Origin: M55B157 sp965657825
Lineage (GTDB): Bacteria > Actinomycetota > Actinomycetes > S36-B12
DNA: 50,894 bases
NCBI GenBank assembly: GCA_965657825.1
Contig: CBFHQG010000004.1
Coordinates: forward strand, 1 to 50,894
Direction: 5' to 3'
Positions 48,957 to 50,894 of the stretch are shown piece by piece. Made by a program: the position numbers and the translations under genes. Under the pieces are notes generated by a model, which saw only the letters and a list, made by a program, of their open reading frames with translations, was not told the DNA's origin and made no database searches. How positions within the stretch are numbered: the first letter of the stretch is position 1; each line of letters opens with the position of its first letter.

Positions 48957-50363
48957 CTACTCCTTTCCGCCTCGGGCGACACGCAGCCGGCGCGTGCGCG
49001 TGGGTCGTGAGGCGTCGAGGAGCTCTGACAGCGCCTCCCGGACAGCCTGCACGAGGACATCCAGATCAGGGATGGCATCTCGGTCAGCGGTGAGCCCGAG
49101 GAACACACCACCGTCGTAGGAGGTGATCCCGATGCTCAGCGGCTGGCAGGGACCCAATGGCAGGACGGGGTAGGCGGCGAGCATTCGCGCACCCCCCGCG
49201 AATCGAGCATTCTGCGGTCCCGGCACATTGGTGACGACCAGGTGATACGCGCGCTTGGACAATGAGGACCCCACTCGCGCGCCAAGGGCATGCATCGTGG
49301 GAGGCGCGAAGCCGATCAACTCGACCAGCGAGCGCGCACCGACCACATGGCTCTCAGCACCGTGCCGCGACATCTCATATGCGATCCGCTGCACGCGAAT
49401 CACCGGATCGGGTTCGCCGACGGGAAGATCGATCATCACCGCAGACACTGTGCTCGCCCGCGGATCATCTGCGGCGACGCTCACGGGCACGACGGTGCGA
49501 ACCACGGTGTCCGATGCAACGGGGACTCCCCGCGAGAACAGCCAGGACCTCAGGGCGCCGGTGACGACCGCGAGGGCCACATCCGTGATCGACCCTCCGG
49601 TCGTGCGACGAACAGTCTTGAATTCCTCGAGCCGTAGATCCACGGTGTCGAAGCGCCGCTGCGCACCGACGTCGACCAGCAATGGACGTATGGAGTCGGG
49701 TCGGGTCACCTCGACCACCGTGCTGGCCACATCACCTACCGATCGGGCCAGCGCTGACATCCCGGAGCCGACTCTCGACATCAGCGCACGCGGGTGGCGC
49801 ACCGAGTCGCCGATCGCCGCGGCGATCAACTCCGCCGAACTCGGTTCAGGCGAGGGGCGCCAGGTGGTCGTGGGGACCAATCCGGCATCCTGCGAGTCGT
49901 CGAGGATCACCTCGGCGATGTCGACTGCGGACAGCCCGTTGACCATCGCCTGATGAGTCTTGGTGAGCAGAGCGAACCGTCGACCCTCGATGCCCTCGAC
50001 GAGGTAGACCTCCCACAGCGGACGACGGCGATCAAGCGGCCGGCTGAAGATCCTCGCCACCAGGTCATGCAACTGCTCCAGGGTGCCCGGCGCGGGCAGC
50101 GCGGAACGGCGCACATGGAAGCTCACATCGAAGGTCGAGTCATCGACCCACACCGGCGCCGCCCAGCCTCCGGGAATCTCGCGCACCCGCTGCCGATACC
50201 GGGGGAGAAAGGAGATCCGCTCGCGGATCAGACGCACCAGGCGCTCGTGATCCATCGCACCGGGTGACTCGCTGAACAGCACAAGGCTGCCGACATGCAT
50301 CGGGGTGTTCGGACCCTCCAGGTAGAGGAAGGACGCGTCCATGGCGGACAGCCGATCTGTCAC
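48957..50363 (-). CDS. WS/DGAT-family acyltransferase (wax ester/triacylglycerol synthase-like)
   Basis: The 468-residue protein matches the family throughout: LSAMDASFLYLEGPNTPMHVGS at the start, PRYRQRVREIP, PLWEVYLVEG, VTNVPGPQ and PLGPCQPLSIGITSYDG near the C-terminus. The catalytic HHXXXDG box is altered to His137-Gln-Ala-Met-Val-Asn142-Gly143, so the second His and the Asp are replaced; activity cannot be assumed. GTG 50363 was chosen (MTDRLSAMDASF, as in homologues); ATG 50342 is possible. Seven bp separate it from the patatin gene. Confidence 0.9.
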   Translation of the reverse strand: MTDRLSAMDASFLYLEGPNTPMHVGSLVLFSESPGAMDHERLVRLIRERISFLPRYRQRVREIPGGWAAPVWVDDSTFDVSFHVRRSALPAPGTLEQLHDLVARIFSRPLDRRRPLWEVYLVEGIEGRRFALLTKTHQAMVNGLSAVDIAEVILDDSQDAGLVPTTTWRPSPEPSSAELIAAAIGDSVRHPRALMSRVGSGMSALARSVGDVASTVVEVTRPDSIRPLLVDVGAQRRFDTVDLRLEEFKTVRRTTGGSITDVALAVVTGALRSWLFSRGVPVASDTVVRTVVPVSVAADDPRASTVSAVMIDLPVGEPDPVIRVQRIAYEMSRHGAESHVVGARSLVELIGFAPPTMHALGARVGSSLSKRAYHLVVTNVPGPQNARFAGGARMLAAYPVLPLGPCQPLSIGITSYDGGVFLGLTADRDAIPDLDVLVQAVREALSELLDASRPTRTRRLRVARGGKE

Positions 50364-50467
50364 TCCCCCATCGTGCCACGACGAGGTGCTCGAAAACCGA
50401 GGATCGCCATGGGACCAACATCCCGAGCCTGCATTGGCACGCTCCCGTGGTGCAGGTGAGAGCAGGC

Positions 50468-50894
50468 TCAGGACAGATCGGCGTCGAGGAGCGCGGAGAG
50501 TTCCATCACGGTTGTGTCGTAATCGACATGGAGGATTCCGGGCATACCGAGGGCTGCGGCCGCGCGGATATTGTGCTCGAGATCGTCGATGAAGATGCAC
50601 TGATCGGGGGGTAAACCGACCAGGTCGAAGGTGTACTGGAAGATCCGCTCCTCCGGTTTGCGCATGCCAACCTCGCCGCTGATCACCGTGACATCGAACA
50701 TGCCGTCCCACAGATGCTCTGGATAGTGGTTGCCCCACGAATTGGACAGCAGTGCCGTGGTCATTCCTCGGTCATGCGCCCTACGGACCAGACCGGTCAT
50801 GTCGTGGGCGTGATCGAAATGGACGAACATGCGCTGGAGCAATCCGGTGGAATCGATCGGGGCGCCGATCCTCCGGGAGAGTTCCTCGGCCAAC
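50468..50894 (-). CDS. HAD-superfamily hydrolase, C-terminal part (5' end outside window)
   Basis: 142 codons are visible; the start lies beyond the right edge. It has HAD motif II (TTALLSNSWGNHYP), the motif III lysine (GMRKPEERIF) and motif IV (CIFIDDLEHNIRAAAALGM), as in HAD-IA phosphatases or epoxide-hydrolase-N-terminal-like phosphatases. Substrate unknown. A 104-bp gap separates it from the WS/DGAT-like gene. Confidence 0.88.
   Translation of the reverse strand, partial: LAEELSRRIGAPIDSTGLLQRMFVHFDHAHDMTGLVRRAHDRGMTTALLSNSWGNHYPEHLWDGMFDVTVISGEVGMRKPEERIFQYTFDLVGLPPDQCIFIDDLEHNIRAAAALGMPGILHVDYDTTVMELSALLDADLS

Noticed and set aside
1..50894. tRNA, rRNA, riboswitch and insertion-sequence search
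   Set aside because: Reading both strands for T-loop signatures, transposase motifs and terminal inverted repeats gave nothing convincing; covariance-model searches could not be run.

Overview
The window is a GC-rich stretch (roughly two thirds G+C by eye) from the chromosome of an actinomycete-type bacterium (Actinomycetota). It is densely coding, with frequent 1-4 bp ATGA/TGATG overlaps, and many GTG starts. Gene content and order recall the mycobacterial block running from ppx, proC and the small HTH/bS22 genes through galE2-like epimerase, acyltransferase, SerB-like HAD and glutaredoxin to the cytochrome c maturation genes and men genes. A PPA1498-type metallophosphoesterase and a Tad pilus locus are further actinobacterial markers. 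I cannot place it to family. I saw no prophage, insertion sequence, CRISPR array, tRNA or rRNA.

Layout. (1) 0-1.2 kb: start of a complex I operon (nuoA, nuoB, start of nuoC, minus strand). (2) 1.4-11.4 kb: menaquinone locus: menG, divergent menF, an unusual TetR-ACT-GNAT fusion, then menB-menC-menD (minus) and menE-menA (plus). Together these cover chorismate to menaquinone except the MenH and thioesterase steps. (3) 11.3-16.9 kb: two small membrane proteins, then a System II cytochrome c maturation operon (phosphatase, resA, ccdA, resB, ccsB). (4) 17.0-25.5 kb: hemD fusion, glutaredoxin, HAD phosphatase, acyltransferase, epimerase, a 32-residue bS22-like protein, excisionase-type HTH, acuC, proC and a TetR regulator. 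The hemA, hemC, hemB, hemL and rex genes that usually sit here are absent. (5) 25.5-35.3 kb: TIM-barrel isomerase, CtpE-like P-type ATPase, ppx, a cysteine-rich protein, radA, an anchored extracytoplasmic protein, mutY, prfB and a 113-residue unknown. (6) 35.4-38.3 kb: operon of a Tat-exported phosphoesterase, a lipoprotein and a membrane protein, preceded by an 8-codon leaderless ORF. (7) 38.3-42.9 kb: Tad/Flp pilus operon. (8) 43.1-50.9 kb: large NAD-glutamate dehydrogenase, patatin, WS/DGAT-like acyltransferase and a truncated HAD gene.

Regulatory theme. At least fourteen start codons have a TANNNT hexamer ending 6-8 nt upstream and no usable Shine-Dalgarno in between, the signature of leaderless mRNA in actinobacteria. 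This also settles several starts (menF, ppx, prfB, the 113-residue gene). Other non-coding signals are a perfect 16-bp palindrome just upstream of a good promoter for hemD, two perfect hairpins in the leader of the HTH gene, a six-unit 19-bp tandem array over the 3' end of acuC, and large intergenic palindromes around radA and mutY.
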